A DNA stretch of 64,000 bases from Luteolibacter algae (GCF_042683045.1 NZ_JBHUIT010000031.1:124001-188000); one strand, 5' to 3'; shown: positions 35,477 through 45,149, counted from the stretch's first letter. Translations and numbers: made by a program. The notes: generated by a model from the letters alone, not told the origin.

Positions 35477-36826
35477 TTACTTTCCGATACAGAACTGGGA
35501 AAAAATAACTCCCAAGAGATCTTCGGTATCCACTTTTCCGGGGATTTCTCCGAGCGCATCGAGAGCTTCCCGCAAATCGATTGCCGCAAGCTCCGGATCC
35601 GAGTTCTCTTCGGTCAGTAACTCCAGGGCTGCATGAAGATTTGTGCGGGCCAGAGCGAGCGATGCCTTGTGACGTGCATTGATGGCTACCGCATGCTCGC
35701 CGAAATCTGCCTCGGTAAAATGTAGCGCCTCTCTGATGGCGTCCGATAGCGTGTTGAAACCTTGCTCGCTTATGCAGGAAATGCGAATGGCCTCCACATC
35801 ATTCCACGAAGGATGCTCCCCGAGATCCGATTTATTCAGAATCAACAAATGGGTGGCATGGTTCGAAGGATAAACGGCGCGCTCCGGACGGGGCAGGCTA
35901 CAATCCGCAATTTCCAAGAGGAGATCCGCGTCTTCGATCTGCCGGACAGTGCGCTGGATTCCCTGGGTTTCGATTGTATCGTCAGACTCCCTCACGCCGG
36001 CGGTATCCACCAGTCTAAGAGGAATACCGTGGAGATTGATCACCTCCTCGATGGTATCCCGCGTGGTGCCGGCGATGTCGGAAACGATGGCCCGATCGAA
36101 GCCCAGCAAGCGGTTGAGCAAGGAGGATTTACCCACATTCGGTTCCCCGAAGATGACAGTTCTCACGCCTTCCCGGAGCACCCGTCCCTGATCGGCAGTG
36201 GAAAGCAATGAATCAATCGTTTCCAGAATTCCAAAAATCCGGGCACGTAGCTGAATGGCCGTCTGTGGGTCGATATCCTCATCAGGGAAATCGATCCAGG
36301 CTTCCAGATGGGCGAGAATTTCCAATAATTCATCCCGCGCTGCGGTTGTGCGCTTACCCAATGTTCCCTCCAGCTGTGAATGGGCGGCGCGGATGGCCAA
36401 GCGGGTTTGGGCGGAGATGAGATCCATGATCCCTTCCGCTTGGGTGAGATCCAGCTTTCCGTTGGTAAAAGCCCTTTGGGAAAACTCGCCGGGCGAGGCA
36501 TGGACCGCACCACATTCCAGAAAACGCGATAAGGCTTCCTTGGTGACGAGAATCCCTCCATGCCCGGCGAATTCGACGGTATCTTCACCGGTAAACGAAT
36601 TGGGCCCGTGGAAAACAGTGATGAGTCCGTCATCAATTACCGCACCGGATTCATCTCTGATCTTGCAGCGCCGCACGAGTCTTGGCATGCTCGTGGATGC
36701 GATCCCGCCGCAGGCAAGATCGGCTACAGCCAGCGCCTGGGGACCGGAAATGCGGATAAGAGAAATCGCTCCCACACCCATAGGGCTGGCGACGGCGGCG
36801 ATGGTTGAAGTGTGAGCCGGAGCCAT
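35477..36826 (-). CDS. mnmE: tRNA uridine-5-carboxymethylaminomethyl modification GTPase
   Basis: MnmE of 449 residues, with MnmG responsible for the xm5U34 tRNA modification. It has the N-terminal formyl-THF-binding domain (IAAVASPMGVGAISLIRISG), a G domain with GEPNVGKSSL (G1), DIAGTTRDT (G2/G3 region), DTAGVRESDD and NKSD, and the invariant C-terminal CIGK with the catalytic Cys. The length is standard. The next gene upstream is 29 bases away on the same strand, so the two may be cotranscribed. Confidence 0.96.
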   Translation of the reverse strand: MAPAHTSTIAAVASPMGVGAISLIRISGPQALAVADLACGGIASTSMPRLVRRCKIRDESGAVIDDGLITVFHGPNSFTGEDTVEFAGHGGILVTKEALSRFLECGAVHASPGEFSQRAFTNGKLDLTQAEGIMDLISAQTRLAIRAAHSQLEGTLGKRTTAARDELLEILAHLEAWIDFPDEDIDPQTAIQLRARIFGILETIDSLLSTADQGRVLREGVRTVIFGEPNVGKSSLLNRLLGFDRAIVSDIAGTTRDTIEEVINLHGIPLRLVDTAGVRESDDTIETQGIQRTVRQIEDADLLLEIADCSLPRPERAVYPSNHATHLLILNKSDLGEHPSWNDVEAIRISCISEQGFNTLSDAIREALHFTEADFGEHAVAINARHKASLALARTNLHAALELLTEENSDPELAAIDLREALDALGEIPGKVDTEDLLGVIFSQFCIGK

Positions 36827-36855
36827 GCGAGGTTGAGTTGATGGGAAAAAGCCGA

Positions 36856-38181
36856 TCAGTTTGCGGCATTTGAGGGGATTTCTTTCCCGCCCAGACCGAG
36901 GAACTCCCAGCAGATAAAACGTTTGATATCGAGTGTCGGGCTATCGGGTGAGCCTGTCCATTCCAGCTCCACGGTGGCAGTGCGGGTGATCGGAGTCGTC
37001 TGTTTTGTGCCGCGCCAGTTGATAATGGAGAGGGCACGGCCAATCTCGGAGTCCAGTTTCACATTCACCCGTGCGGAATCTGTAATGTTCGCCGGGTCGG
37101 CAAGGCGGTAGGTTCTTGCGCCTACCACTCCTTGGCCCTTATCCGGCACATCCTCGACGATAAGCACACGGAATGTCTCCGACTGACCGATATCCGGTAG
37201 TTCGACAAAGTTGCGGAAGATACGGTATTTGGTCTGGGCGAAAACTTCCCAATCAAGTTTCAGCTCTCCATTCACGCGTTTGAAAAACGCATGCACACGC
37301 ACCGGTTCCATCGCGAAATTACTGACGCGGGCCATTGTGCTTAGAAGAATATCCGCCTCATCGATACCGTATTGGACTTCCAGTGAAGCGAGCGGTCTGA
37401 AAAACTCCTTAAGGGCAAACTGCGGAGGCTGGTCATAGGTGAGCATGAAAATCCCACGCTTCCGGTCTTCTTCGGAAAGTTCCTGTATCGAGAAAGAATC
37501 TGCAGGAGTATCGGAATCGTTGATCTCCACGCCTCCGTAAAAGCTTTCCATTTTCGGGCGGAGCGCCGCGCCATCACGGACGTAGGGCAGTTTGCTATCC
37601 ACTGAGGTGCCTGTGAGATATTTATCGAGCACTTCGAAAGCATCCTTCTGCCAACCGATGCGGATGTAATTGGCTTCTTTGATCTCCTGGTCTTCCGGGC
37701 TGCCATTAAGATTCGGCGGATCAACCTTGTTGCCCATTTGGTTTGAGAGGTAATAAACCGCACCACCACCAGCAAGTATGAGGGCAAAGAGACCTAGCAT
37801 GGCGGGGATGATCCCGCTGGAACCCTTTTTCTTCTTCGGGATAGCTGGAGCAGGCTGGGTAATCTGGGTCTCTGCGCCATCCCGACGCTCCGGAATGGCA
37901 GGAGCATTCTGGGATGGAGCGGGCATTTGCTCGGAGGCAATCGGCGGAGAATCCGGGGTGGACTCATTCGAAGGGGGCGGCGGAACCGGTATCCCGGGAG
38001 CTACTGCGGCAGCGGCCGGAGTATGTGGTTCAGCTTCCGGCGGTGGCGGAGAGGTGATCGTTGCTTGGCAGTGCGGGCATGGTCCGGTAGTCGATGGCAG
38101 AGAAAACGGGATGACAATACGGCCATTGCAGCTAGGGCAGTGGAAATCGCGCTGTTGTGGAGTTTGGGAGAAATCTGACAT
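36856..38181 (-). CDS. Hypothetical zinc-ribbon membrane protein
   Basis: The protein has 441 residues. The N-terminus holds a zinc ribbon (CPSCNG...CPHCQA, about residues 15-40), a Pro/Ala-rich linker of about 80 residues follows, then one membrane helix (IIPAMLGLFALILAGGGAVYYL) and a roughly 290-residue extracytoplasmic domain of unknown fold. This ribbon-linker-helix-domain plan is common in Verrucomicrobia and Planctomycetes proteins of unknown function. It is upstream of mnmE on the same strand, 29 bases away. Confidence 0.7.
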   Translation of the reverse strand: MSDFSQTPQQRDFHCPSCNGRIVIPFSLPSTTGPCPHCQATITSPPPPEAEPHTPAAAAVAPGIPVPPPPSNESTPDSPPIASEQMPAPSQNAPAIPERRDGAETQITQPAPAIPKKKKGSSGIIPAMLGLFALILAGGGAVYYLSNQMGNKVDPPNLNGSPEDQEIKEANYIRIGWQKDAFEVLDKYLTGTSVDSKLPYVRDGAALRPKMESFYGGVEINDSDTPADSFSIQELSEEDRKRGIFMLTYDQPPQFALKEFFRPLASLEVQYGIDEADILLSTMARVSNFAMEPVRVHAFFKRVNGELKLDWEVFAQTKYRIFRNFVELPDIGQSETFRVLIVEDVPDKGQGVVGARTYRLADPANITDSARVNVKLDSEIGRALSIINWRGTKQTTPITRTATVELEWTGSPDSPTLDIKRFICWEFLGLGGKEIPSNAAN

Positions 38182-38357
38182 GTCGGAGACACCGCTAGGG
38201 GTGAATTAATTTAGGTAGCTGAAATGACTATGTCAATCCAAGCAACCAAGGAGAAAAATGGGTTCATGGCCTTCGACGATCGCCCGATCCCAAGCTGTGT
38301 CTTACGTCTTGCACCTTTGGGTGGTGCTCCCTAGCCTTCGCGCTCCACAGCAGCTAT

Positions 38358-39920
38358 ATGAAATCGGTATACATTTACGACACGACATTACGTGATGGAA
38401 CGCAGGGTGAGGGCTTTCAACTTTCCGGTCTGGACAAGCTGCGAATTGCGGAGCGTCTGGACGCGTTTGGGGTGGATTATATCGAAGGTGGCTGGCCGGG
38501 ATCCAACCCGAAGGATGTCGAGTTTTTTCGTGAGGCAAAGAAGCTCAAGCTCAAGCATGCCAAGCTGGCTGCCTTCGGCTCCACGCGTCGTGCAAACGTA
38601 AAAGTCGAAGAAGATCCACAAGTCCGGCTATTACTTGAGGCTGAAACACCGGTGGTAACGATTTTTGGAAAGAGTTGGGAGCTTCATGTGACAGATATTC
38701 TCCGCACCACCGTGGAGGAAAACCAGGCAATGATCCGGGAGACAGTGGCTCACCTCGTAAAGAACGGTCGGGAGGTTGTCTATGATGCCGAGCACTTTTT
38801 TGACGGTTATAAAGATGGTGCCGGGCATGCGCTGGCAACATTGAAGGCGGCTGCGGAGGGAGGTGCTTCCTGCCTTGTGCTGTGTGATACCAACGGCGGC
38901 ACCTTACCGGCTGAGGTAGAGGAAATTTGCGCGGCAGTGCGAAGGCACCTGCCGGATACTCCAATGGGCATCCATACGCACAATGATTGCGAGCTGGCAG
39001 TGGCCAACGCCATTTCCGCGGTGCGTGCGGGAGCCACTCAAGTGCAGGGAACGATCAACGGATACGGCGAGCGGACAGGTAATTGCAACCTCACTTCCGT
39101 CATGCCGATTCTACAACTGAAAATGGGAATCGAGGTGGTTCCACGAATGGAGGAATTAAGAGCTCTCTCCCATTTTGTAGATGATATCTCGAACAACCCG
39201 CATTTTGCCCGGGCAGCGTTCATTGGACGCACCGCTTTTGCCCACAAGGGTGGGATGCACGTGAATGCGGTTCAGAAGCTGGCCCGCAGCTATGAGCATA
39301 TCGTTCCAGCCAGTGTGGGAAATGAGCAGACCATTCTGGTTTCCGAGCTTAGCGGACAGTCGAATATCCTGCTTAAGGCGGAACAGATGGGAATGCCACT
39401 TGCAAAAGGTGCTCCGGAGGCGGCTGCAATCCTAACCAAAGTCAAAGAGCTTGAGAACGAGGGTTATTCTTTTGAAGCGGCAGGTGGCTCTCTGGAATTA
39501 TTGATTCGCCGGGAGCTGGGTAACTACACCAAGCCATTTGAATCCACAGAATACCACACGAGCTTCCGCCAATACCGGGACGGACACAAGCCGGTCTGTG
39601 AAGCGACAGTGAAGGTCTCGGTAAATAACGAGATCGAGCTGACCGTTGCCGAAGGAAACGGGGTGGTTAATGCGTTGGATATTGCCTTGAGGAAAGCCCT
39701 GCTGCCGTTCTACCCGGAAATTGCCGAGGTGGCATTGGTGGATTACAAAGTGCGGATCCTCGACGGACATGACGCCACCGCTGCGAAGACACGGGTTCTT
39801 ATCGTTTCCGCCCATGGCGGCGAAACCTGGGGGACCGTCGGCGTTTCTGATAACATCATCGAGGCCAGCTGGTTGGCGCTCGTCGACGGTATCGATTTAT
39901 TTTTGCAAAGAAAAAGCTAA
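38358..39920 (+). CDS. cimA: Citramalate synthase
   Basis: The protein has 520 residues of the alpha-isopropylmalate/homocitrate synthase superfamily. It condenses acetyl-CoA with pyruvate to (R)-citramalate, opening the threonine-independent route to isoleucine. YDTTLRDGTQGEGFQLS, HTHNDCELAVAN and GTINGYGERTGNCNL are catalytic and metal motifs; the TQGEGF form is characteristic of CimA rather than LeuA. A C-terminal regulatory LeuA-dimer domain (from about residue 390) would bind isoleucine. The 176 bases upstream show no attenuator that I can support. Confidence 0.93.
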   Translation: MKSVYIYDTTLRDGTQGEGFQLSGLDKLRIAERLDAFGVDYIEGGWPGSNPKDVEFFREAKKLKLKHAKLAAFGSTRRANVKVEEDPQVRLLLEAETPVVTIFGKSWELHVTDILRTTVEENQAMIRETVAHLVKNGREVVYDAEHFFDGYKDGAGHALATLKAAAEGGASCLVLCDTNGGTLPAEVEEICAAVRRHLPDTPMGIHTHNDCELAVANAISAVRAGATQVQGTINGYGERTGNCNLTSVMPILQLKMGIEVVPRMEELRALSHFVDDISNNPHFARAAFIGRTAFAHKGGMHVNAVQKLARSYEHIVPASVGNEQTILVSELSGQSNILLKAEQMGMPLAKGAPEAAAILTKVKELENEGYSFEAAGGSLELLIRRELGNYTKPFESTEYHTSFRQYRDGHKPVCEATVKVSVNNEIELTVAEGNGVVNALDIALRKALLPFYPEIAEVALVDYKVRILDGHDATAAKTRVLIVSAHGGETWGTVGVSDNIIEASWLALVDGIDLFLQRKS

Positions 39921-39932
39921 GAAGTCTTTACC

Positions 39933-39949
39933 TCGGAGGAAAACTCCGA
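39933..39949. other. Short hairpin between cimA and tRNA-Lys
   Basis: TCGGAG-GAAAA-CTCCGA forms a six-pair stem 12 bases after the cimA stop. There is no T-run, so it is at best a weak terminator or a processing signal for the tRNA. Confidence 0.3.
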
Positions 39950-39964
39950 TAGCAAAGCGCCCCC

Positions 39965-40037
39965 GCGCAGATAGCTCAGTTGGTAGAGCAGTTGGCTTTT
40001 AACCAATTGGTCCTGGGTTCGAGTCCCAGTCTGCGTA
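39965..40037 (+). tRNA. tRNA-Lys (anticodon UUU)
   Basis: The cloverleaf is complete: acceptor GCGCAGA / TCTGCGT (one G-U at the end), D stem GCTC/GAGC, anticodon stem GTTGG/CCAAT around the loop CTTTTAA with anticodon TTT, T arm CTGGG/CCCAG with TTCGAGT, and discriminator A. CCA is not encoded. The 3' half is the integration site of the island that follows, and the tRNA remains intact at the left junction. Confidence 0.96.
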
Positions 40038-40041
40038 TTTT
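40011..40041 (+). repeat. attL: tRNA-Lys 3'-end copy of the island direct repeat
   Basis: This 31-base stretch covers the T arm, acceptor 3' strand and four T after the tRNA. It recurs at 53792-53822 with a single mismatch (base 40016 against 53797); bases 40017-40041 are identical to 53798-53822 over 25 positions. Confidence 0.9.
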
Positions 40042-40145
40042 CTTTGATTTTCAAGGAGTTAGGGGGGGATTTCCCCACTAAAAAACACCGCCGTGCTAAC
40101 GTTTAGTTACGTCCAATGCCGTCAGGCGGCTTCAGGCCAGAATAA

Positions 40146-40230
40146 GTGGCCAAATCTGACCACCTCTCTTCTCGAGACTCGGATCACCAAAAACCCCGCC
40201 TTATAACGCAAATTGGTCAGATTTGACCAC
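40146..40230. repeat. Inverted pair of 17-bp palindromic motifs next to attL
   Basis: 40146-40162 and 40214-40230 are reverse complements of each other with one mismatch, and each copy is itself a near palindrome (GGTCA-GATT-TGACC in the right one). They lie 105-190 bases inside the left junction. Such paired sites next to att are typical of arm-type recombinase or excisionase binding sites, but could also be a terminator or operator set for the adjacent gene. The rest of 40042-40248 shows nothing else. Confidence 0.5.
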
Positions 40231-40248
40231 GGCTTCATCCAAGCATGA

Positions 40249-41115
40249 TTATCCGGTTCCGCGAGCGCTCTTGTTCATTGCAAAATTTAACCCAATTGCT
40301 TCGCTTCCGTGTTTTCGCATTTCCGTCCTTTCAACGTGAATGACTTCTTTGGATGACATCGAACCAGATAAGGTTCGTATAATCGACCACTGGAACTGGT
40401 TTGGATCCAGATCCTTCAGCAGCTTATTACCACCGTGGCCGGTCTTCGCATAGTCGCTCCAACGCCCCCACAGATTCTTCGAGCCGTATGCTGAACCTAT
40501 GTAGATTTTACCGCTATCATGATCCACGATCCGGTAGATGCCAGAAGAAGCAGAAAGAGCGGTCTTCCAGTCACGATGTGCTCGCGGATTGGCGATGACG
40601 GCTTTTAGCTCGTCCCAGGTGAGAACGGCATCCTGGTAACCAGGAAACGGAATTACATTTCCCGGAGGTAGCAGCTCATAAACATCCAGATCCTTGGTTT
40701 GAACCCAACCGCGTGTGCTCCTCCATTGGACAATTAACCGACCACGGAGATTTGAAAATTCCGGCAACTCCACGAGATCATACCAGATGCGCGGCCTGTT
40801 GTCCTGATGCGCCAACAGCATGAAATCCGGAACCCCCACGAAATCCTGCTTCTGAAATTCCCGGCTTCCGATGACGCGATAAACTCCGTGGAATTCAGCT
40901 TGGTTTCCGGAGATACCAATGAATGAAACGATGATATCGCATTTGTGGAATGGTTCCCTTCTTTGATCCTGCTCCGCCTGATAGATATCGAACACCCCAT
41001 CATCAACAATCTGCCGGATGGAGCGTCCATCGTGATCACTGTGGCGGACGAGCTTGATCTGTTCGTGTTCGGTATCCAACCCGCAGGCCGTAAGGAGCTG
41101 TTTGACTGTAGGCAT
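40249..41115 (-). CDS. GIY-YIG nuclease-domain protein
   Basis: The protein has 288 residues. The C-terminal third holds a GIY-YIG nuclease domain: GIYRIVDHDSGKIYIGSAYG with the catalytic Tyr pair, an Arg in GRWSDYAKTG, Glu in VIHVERTEMRKHG, and a final Asn (GLNFAMN). The first ~180 residues, with no recognised motif, may be a recognition domain. It is the last gene of the minus-strand island operon. GIY-YIG proteins cut DNA in restriction, repair and homing; the island context favours an antiphage effector, but that is inference. Confidence 0.82.
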   Translation of the reverse strand: MPTVKQLLTACGLDTEHEQIKLVRHSDHDGRSIRQIVDDGVFDIYQAEQDQRREPFHKCDIIVSFIGISGNQAEFHGVYRVIGSREFQKQDFVGVPDFMLLAHQDNRPRIWYDLVELPEFSNLRGRLIVQWRSTRGWVQTKDLDVYELLPPGNVIPFPGYQDAVLTWDELKAVIANPRAHRDWKTALSASSGIYRIVDHDSGKIYIGSAYGSKNLWGRWSDYAKTGHGGNKLLKDLDPNQFQWSIIRTLSGSMSSKEVIHVERTEMRKHGSEAIGLNFAMNKSARGTG

Positions 41116-41156
41116 AGTCAGGAAGAAGCTAAACCTCTGGGAATTCTCAACTCAAG

Positions 41157-41927
41157 TTAGAATGGGGATGTCGGTGGATTCCCCGCAATGTGGATGCTGT
41201 GTTTTCCTTGAAACCAGTGTCCGGTAATCCGGCTTTGGCGGTAGAGCCCGAGGTAGCCAATTCGACGCTCGAAGACCTCCACATGCCAGGAACTGAATGG
41301 GTGTGGAGGCAGGGTATTCGCAAAATTCCAGAGATCACCTCTCCATGCCCCGAAGTCATCGGCTATCAGCACTGCCTCAGGATGATGAACTGCGACCTCT
41401 GTCCGGTAGCTTGTCGGGTCTTTCTTGCCACCCATCTGGCAACAATGCTCGATGCTGGCCAGATGCAGCGGGTCACTACCTCCGTAGAAGGGGTCATGCG
41501 CGTAACGCCTTCCCTGTCGTTTTAGCTGCCTCCACCAGTCCTCGCTTCCCCACCGGCAATTCCGGGACATCTCGGTGGGCGACATTTCCTCCGGATCGGA
41601 AAAGCAATTCTGCTCCCGCCAATGGTGAGCCATGTAGAAATCCAGTTGCCCCTCGTCATCCCAGACCCTCCTGACAAGTTCGAGCCGTGGATCACCCATC
41701 GGTTCCCTGCCTTTGGATTCCCACCATGCCAGACCGGCACCAATATTTTTCCAACCGATGACAATCTTCAGCAGGTATTCGAGATTCTCCCAATAGGTCT
41801 TATAGTCGTCCAAGGATTCGCAATCACCGATCTTGGGTAAGAGGTCTTCAGTCCCGGGATCGTTGAGCGACTGATGAACCTTGGGCAGGGAAAGGTTCCA
41901 ATCTTCAAGTGGTGGAGACGGCTTCAT
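41157..41927 (-). CDS. Hypothetical island protein
   Basis: The protein has 256 residues, rich in Trp (for example AGLAWWESKG, EDWWRQLKRQG) and in charged residues, soluble, with no signal peptide or known motif. The start at 41927 lies 45 bases after the Res stop in transcription order and the gene precedes the GIY-YIG gene by 41 bases. It is probably part of the island operon. I do not recognise a family. Confidence 0.6.
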   Translation of the reverse strand: MKPSPPLEDWNLSLPKVHQSLNDPGTEDLLPKIGDCESLDDYKTYWENLEYLLKIVIGWKNIGAGLAWWESKGREPMGDPRLELVRRVWDDEGQLDFYMAHHWREQNCFSDPEEMSPTEMSRNCRWGSEDWWRQLKRQGRRYAHDPFYGGSDPLHLASIEHCCQMGGKKDPTSYRTEVAVHHPEAVLIADDFGAWRGDLWNFANTLPPHPFSSWHVEVFERRIGYLGLYRQSRITGHWFQGKHSIHIAGNPPTSPF

Positions 41928-41972
41928 GACGATTTATGGTGAAAGATTGATAGCGGAGCTTCCCACGACTCC

Positions 41973-44900
41973 TCATTTCACGAACTTGTTTCTGAAGTCC
42001 TTGTAGCTGTTCACCCAGTCGAACTTGATCTCGTCGGAGACGGCTTGGAAGTGCAGTTCTCCGCACTTGATCTTGGATTTCTCCACGTCGGTGAGATCCT
42101 CCCAGTCTTTCCCCGCCTTGGTCTCCACGATGAAGTAGAGCTTCAGGTGGCCTTCGGTGCGGTAGATGATCGCCCAGTCCGGTGAGTAGTCGCTGTAGGG
42201 GGTATCGATCACGAACCCGCCCTTCTTGAGCTTGGTGAAAAGGACGACGTTGTCATCCGCATCGAGCTGCTCGGCGAAGTCGTATTCCCCCTTGCTGTCC
42301 ATGTTGTAGTATTCGTGGACGGCCTTCTTGCGGGCGGCACTGGTCTGGTAAACCCGTTTGATCTGGGCGGCGAATGCTTCCTCGTCGATGACATCTGCTT
42401 CGAGGATTTTCGACCTGTCGAGTTCGTATCCCTTCACCACCTCGTAGGCATGGACTCCCTCGGCTTTGGCAGTTTTCAGGGCATTGAAAATCAAACGGGT
42501 AAAATCCTCCAGCTTCTCCTGGGAGTGTAGCAAGTCCCGGTTGTGGAAGCCGCGCACGATCTCCAGAATCGCCTGCCGGGGCATGAGTGTGTGATACATG
42601 ATGTGATCCACGATTTGCAGATCCGTCTTCCGGTATTCCTCCGGCGTTGCCCGATATTCCACCTCTTCCTCCCGAACCACGTTGTCCCGCTCGGCAACCA
42701 GCTTCCCTGATGCATCGAAACCAACGTCCCCGGAAGTCACGCCGGTTGTGTAAACGAGCTTCTGCCCTGCGAAGTGCTTGTTCGTCTCCCGGATACACTG
42801 CTGGATGAAGGCATCGGAGTCCAACTGGAACTTGTAGAGGGTGCGGGCGCTCAGGTGGGTGGTGAGCCTGTCGAGCAGGGTCTTGAACTCTCCTTCTGAA
42901 ACGTATTTGCACTCGGCATTGAGGATGGGTTCCACATCCCCGTTCTCCACCTTCACTTTGCGGCTGCCCTTCTGGTCCATCAGCATGATGAAGTGCTTCT
43001 TAATCTGGATTGCATGCTCGGCAAGGGTCTCATGGGCGAAAAAGATCTCCTCGATTTTCTCCGTGGCATCCTTGGTGAGCACGTTCTTGTCTGAGATCAC
43101 CTTTTTCCGTGTCAGCTCGTGGCGGAGTGCGTTCACCAGTAGCGGAGTGATCTTCTCCAGAGGCACCCCTGCGTTAACGAGAGCGTTCTGGAGCACCGTG
43201 GGTGTCACCTCTTCCCGGTTGAAGCCCATCTCCTCGTTGAAATCCTTTTGAAGGGTGTCTGCGAAATGGTCGTAGTGGTCGTTTGCTATGACGGTGAGGA
43301 CATTGTGCTCGTTGCTGCTGATGCGGTTTCCGTGGATATCCACCGGTAGGCGCAGGCCGCGACCTATCTCCTGCTTCTTGGCGATGTCGCTGTTGCTTTT
43401 CCGCAGCGTGCAGAGGGTGAAGACGTTCGGATTGTCCCAGCCTTCGCGGAGGGCGGAGTGTGAGAAAATGAAGGCAAGTGGTTCACTAAAGGTGATCAGC
43501 TCGTCTTTCTTTTTAAGGATCAGCTCGATGCCCCGGTCGATATCTTCCTGTGATTTGGAAAGCACTTCGGTGCCTGCCTTGTTGTATTTCAGCTCCGCCA
43601 CACCATTCTTCGAGTCCCGGGCGAAATAACCTTCCCTCACCTGTTCGGTGGCGATCCCTTTCGGGAAAAGATAGGAGTATTCCTGGAGCTTGAACTGTGT
43701 CTCCGCTTTCCCGGTGAATGCTTCATACTCCTCATCGAAGATCCGCAGATATTCACCGCGATTATCCGCCACGCTATCGTCGCGGACTTTGGATACATCA
43801 TCGATGAAAAACAAAGTCAGGGTCTTGATGTCGAGACCGGCATCCAGCAGCTCGAACTGCTTCTGGAAGTGGCTCTCGATGGCGATACGGATCTGGATGC
43901 GTTTTGCCATTTCCTGGGAGATGGAGGGCTTGGCCTCCCCTTGCTCGAACTCGATGTCACCCGCAGGGGTGGTGACCATCAACGGCTTCGTGGCGTGTGG
44001 CTGGGCTGCGATACGGTAGCCTTTGTATTGCGGGAGGTTTCCGGATAGCTCGTGAAGATCCGCGTTGTTTTCCACCCGGAACTTCTTCGGTGAAATTTTG
44101 CCCGCCTGCCTACCTTGCTGTTGGCAGAAAAGCTCCACCGTGGCGCTCAGGTCTCTGTTAAACTGCACGTAGCGCAGGTATGGCTGATCTTTCGGCACCT
44201 GGCCGTAAACCGTGCGCACACGTATCCGCTTCACCAGTTCCTGCTCGTAGGCCGCGAAGGAGTCCAGTGAGTAGATGCTGTTGAAAGGGAACTCCTTGCG
44301 GTGTGTGGCCGAGTATTTCAGCTCGAAGAGCGGGGTAAGCTCCGTGAGCTGCTGACGTGCCTTGGACGGCTTCTTTTTGCTGCCCTCCACCTTTTGCGGT
44401 TCGTCCATGATGACGATGGGATGGATGTCCTTGATCTGTTCCCAAAGGATCTCCCCGCCCTGCTCCTGCTCCTTTTGGATCAGGTTTTTCGCGCTGTTGA
44501 AGCCCTGGTAGTTGATCACGCAGATGTCCAGATCATGGCTCTCCACAAAAGTGCGGAGCCGGCCGAGGTCTTTGGAGTCATAGACGAAACTGTGCTTGGA
44601 GATGTCCACGTTGTGCTTCGCCTTCAGGTGGCCTTGGAGCTGTTCAAGGGTTTTCTGCACACCCAGCAGGATCGCCTTGCTGGGGACTACGATCATGAAT
44701 TTCTTGAAACCGTAGGTCTCGTAGAGGGTGAGAATGCTGCGGATATAGACGTAGGTCTTCCCGGTGCCCGTTTCCATCTCGATGCCGAAGTGGCCACCGT
44801 AGAGTGTATCGTCCACGAAGATCCCGTTTCCGAGCTGGGTCTTCTGCACGTTCTCAAGGAACTTGGTGCCTATGGTGAGCTGCGGATTGCGCGGCTCCAG

Positions 44901-45029
44901 CATGTAGCTGCCGCCCTTGGCATAGACGCCCTGGTGGCGCTTAGGGATGCCGGAAAAGAGCGCGACAGTGCTCTCTATGGCTTTCGCCTGGTGCGGGAGG
45001 TGGTCTTCGAAGCGGAATTCTACTTTCAT
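41973..45029 (-). CDS. Type III-like restriction enzyme Res subunit (helicase plus nuclease)
   Basis: The protein has 1018 residues. An N-terminal superfamily-2 helicase has Walker A METGTGKTYVYI, a DEPQ box (VIMDEPQKVEG) and, further on, helicase C-terminal motifs (SHSALREGWDNPNVFTLC, QEIGRGLRLPV). At the C-terminus, SPDWAIIYRTEGHLKLYFIVETKAG supplies the Asp and E-x-K of a PD-(D/E)xK nuclease. It is the translocating and cutting subunit of a type III restriction system, acting with the Mod methyltransferase encoded two genes upstream. It is separated from the AlbA_2 gene by 241 bases that hold an inverted repeat, so it may have its own promoter. Confidence 0.93.
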   Translation of the reverse strand: MKVEFRFEDHLPHQAKAIESTVALFSGIPKRHQGVYAKGGSYMLEPRNPQLTIGTKFLENVQKTQLGNGIFVDDTLYGGHFGIEMETGTGKTYVYIRSILTLYETYGFKKFMIVVPSKAILLGVQKTLEQLQGHLKAKHNVDISKHSFVYDSKDLGRLRTFVESHDLDICVINYQGFNSAKNLIQKEQEQGGEILWEQIKDIHPIVIMDEPQKVEGSKKKPSKARQQLTELTPLFELKYSATHRKEFPFNSIYSLDSFAAYEQELVKRIRVRTVYGQVPKDQPYLRYVQFNRDLSATVELFCQQQGRQAGKISPKKFRVENNADLHELSGNLPQYKGYRIAAQPHATKPLMVTTPAGDIEFEQGEAKPSISQEMAKRIQIRIAIESHFQKQFELLDAGLDIKTLTLFFIDDVSKVRDDSVADNRGEYLRIFDEEYEAFTGKAETQFKLQEYSYLFPKGIATEQVREGYFARDSKNGVAELKYNKAGTEVLSKSQEDIDRGIELILKKKDELITFSEPLAFIFSHSALREGWDNPNVFTLCTLRKSNSDIAKKQEIGRGLRLPVDIHGNRISSNEHNVLTVIANDHYDHFADTLQKDFNEEMGFNREEVTPTVLQNALVNAGVPLEKITPLLVNALRHELTRKKVISDKNVLTKDATEKIEEIFFAHETLAEHAIQIKKHFIMLMDQKGSRKVKVENGDVEPILNAECKYVSEGEFKTLLDRLTTHLSARTLYKFQLDSDAFIQQCIRETNKHFAGQKLVYTTGVTSGDVGFDASGKLVAERDNVVREEEVEYRATPEEYRKTDLQIVDHIMYHTLMPRQAILEIVRGFHNRDLLHSQEKLEDFTRLIFNALKTAKAEGVHAYEVVKGYELDRSKILEADVIDEEAFAAQIKRVYQTSAARKKAVHEYYNMDSKGEYDFAEQLDADDNVVLFTKLKKGGFVIDTPYSDYSPDWAIIYRTEGHLKLYFIVETKAGKDWEDLTDVEKSKIKCGELHFQAVSDEIKFDWVNSYKDFRNKFVK

Positions 45030-45125
45030 GGGGAAATCAGGAGGAAATTGTGACTCCTATCCGCGACCGGGTGCGGAACCGGGGGATTGGTGGAAATGGG
45101 AAAAGAAACAGCTCAAAAGAGCACC

Positions 45126-45149
45126 AGAAACGTATAAAAACACGTTTCT
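45126..45149. promoter_or_regulatory. Perfect inverted repeat upstream of the Res gene
   Basis: AGAAACGT (45126-45133) and ACGTTTCT (45142-45149) flank an A/T-rich eight-base centre (ATAAAAAC), about 100 bases before the Res start on the minus strand. Two further hairpins with A/T runs lie at about 45198-45243. This 241-base gap is where a regulated internal promoter would be expected. Confidence 0.5.

Noticed and set aside
38182..38357. T-box or amino-acid leader before cimA
   Set aside because: I found no T-box sequence, no run of Ile/Leu codons and no terminator/antiterminator pair.
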